Positions 41,195 through 41,213 of a stretch of DNA of 41,213 bases are shown piece after piece. The translations under genes were made by a program, and so were the position numbers. The first letter of the stretch is position 1. Every line of letters starts with the position of its first letter. Source of the DNA: Rhizobiaceae bacterium (lineage in GTDB: Bacteria; Pseudomonadota; Alphaproteobacteria; Rhizobiales; Rhizobiaceae); NCBI GenBank assembly GCA_019635775.1, contig JAHBYU010000023.1:1-41213 (forward strand). The letters run 5' to 3'. The notes under the pieces were generated by a model, which did not search any database, had not been told where the DNA came from, and was given only the letters and a program-made list of their open reading frames with translations.

Positions 41195-41213
41195 AGACGG
41201 GAGTTAGTGATGC
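41195..41213 (+). other. Probable start of a gene running off the right edge
   Basis: GACGGGAG (41196-41203) followed 6 nt later by the ATG at 41210 (GTG at 41207 in the same frame) has the spacing of a true start, divergent from ftsK. Too little is visible to name it. Confidence 0.35.

Noticed and set aside
1-41213. CRISPR array, insertion sequence or integrase
   Set aside because: No regularly spaced repeats, no transposase motifs and no tyrosine or serine recombinase motifs were seen.

Overview
The window reads as chromosome of an alphaproteobacterium of the Rhizobiales (Hyphomicrobiales), most likely the Phyllobacteriaceae/Mesorhizobium side. The reasons are high GC, an RpoH-type sigma factor, the tkt-gap-pgk cluster with a class I aldolase beside zapA and a DUF4164 protein, a TrcR/DUF1013 cell-cycle regulator, an ftsK-lolA-xth block, and a CtrA-type box (TTAA-N7-TTAA) and PHO boxes. 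This is inferred from gene content; no rRNA or marker search was possible.

Positions 1 to about 12,160 look accessory. Positions 1-4215 hold a compact plus-strand module whose genes overlap by ATGA or GTGA: a zinc-finger/HNH-like protein, an unknown protein, a RepA-like AAA ATPase, a polypyrimidine/polypurine repeat tract with G runs, a 54-residue basic protein, a 22-residue one-helix peptide, a 292-residue unknown protein, then a ribbon-helix-helix-like micro-ORF behind a 14-bp palindrome, a 234-residue unknown protein and a Cys/His HGxxxG protein. Positions 4254-8053 carry mostly secreted products: a ClpP-like/PAN-domain protein, a small membrane protein, a staphylococcal-nuclease-like protein overlapping a Cys-rich exported protein, a lipoprotein and another exported protein. 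Then come an SRAP (YedK/HMCES) gene with its small partner, several short genes typical of rhizobial accessory DNA, and an outer-membrane beta-barrel protein. This part ends at a minus-strand tRNA-Glu(CTC) whose 3' end faces it, as expected for a tRNA-integrated element. No integrase lies in the window and the far boundary is outside it.

From about 12,165 the DNA is core-like. It contains tRNA-Glu, a one-helix membrane protein (DUF6476-like) divergent from an RluD-family pseudouridine synthase, rpoH with a strong terminator, and two large two-domain glycosyltransferases that interrupt an otherwise conserved area. These are followed by zapA with its DUF4164 partner, then tkt, gap, pgk and class I fba, which together supply lower glycolysis/gluconeogenesis and Calvin/pentose-phosphate interconversion.

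Positions 25,488-34,489 hold envelope and stress genes: a small two-helix membrane protein, a membrane alpha/beta hydrolase, a 1-Cys peroxiredoxin, a DUF6958-like protein, an SDR dehydrogenase, a DUF1127-like mini-protein between two related hairpins, a WYL regulator, a GFA-family protein, trcR with a recognisable promoter, and a phytase-like esterase preceded by three PHO-box repeats. The right end has an L,D-transpeptidase divergent from an OmpR-type response regulator, a stand-alone cyclic-nucleotide-binding protein, exonuclease III, a LolA-like protein with a twin-arginine-type leader, and ftsK with a CtrA box upstream. The next gene appears to start at the very last bases.
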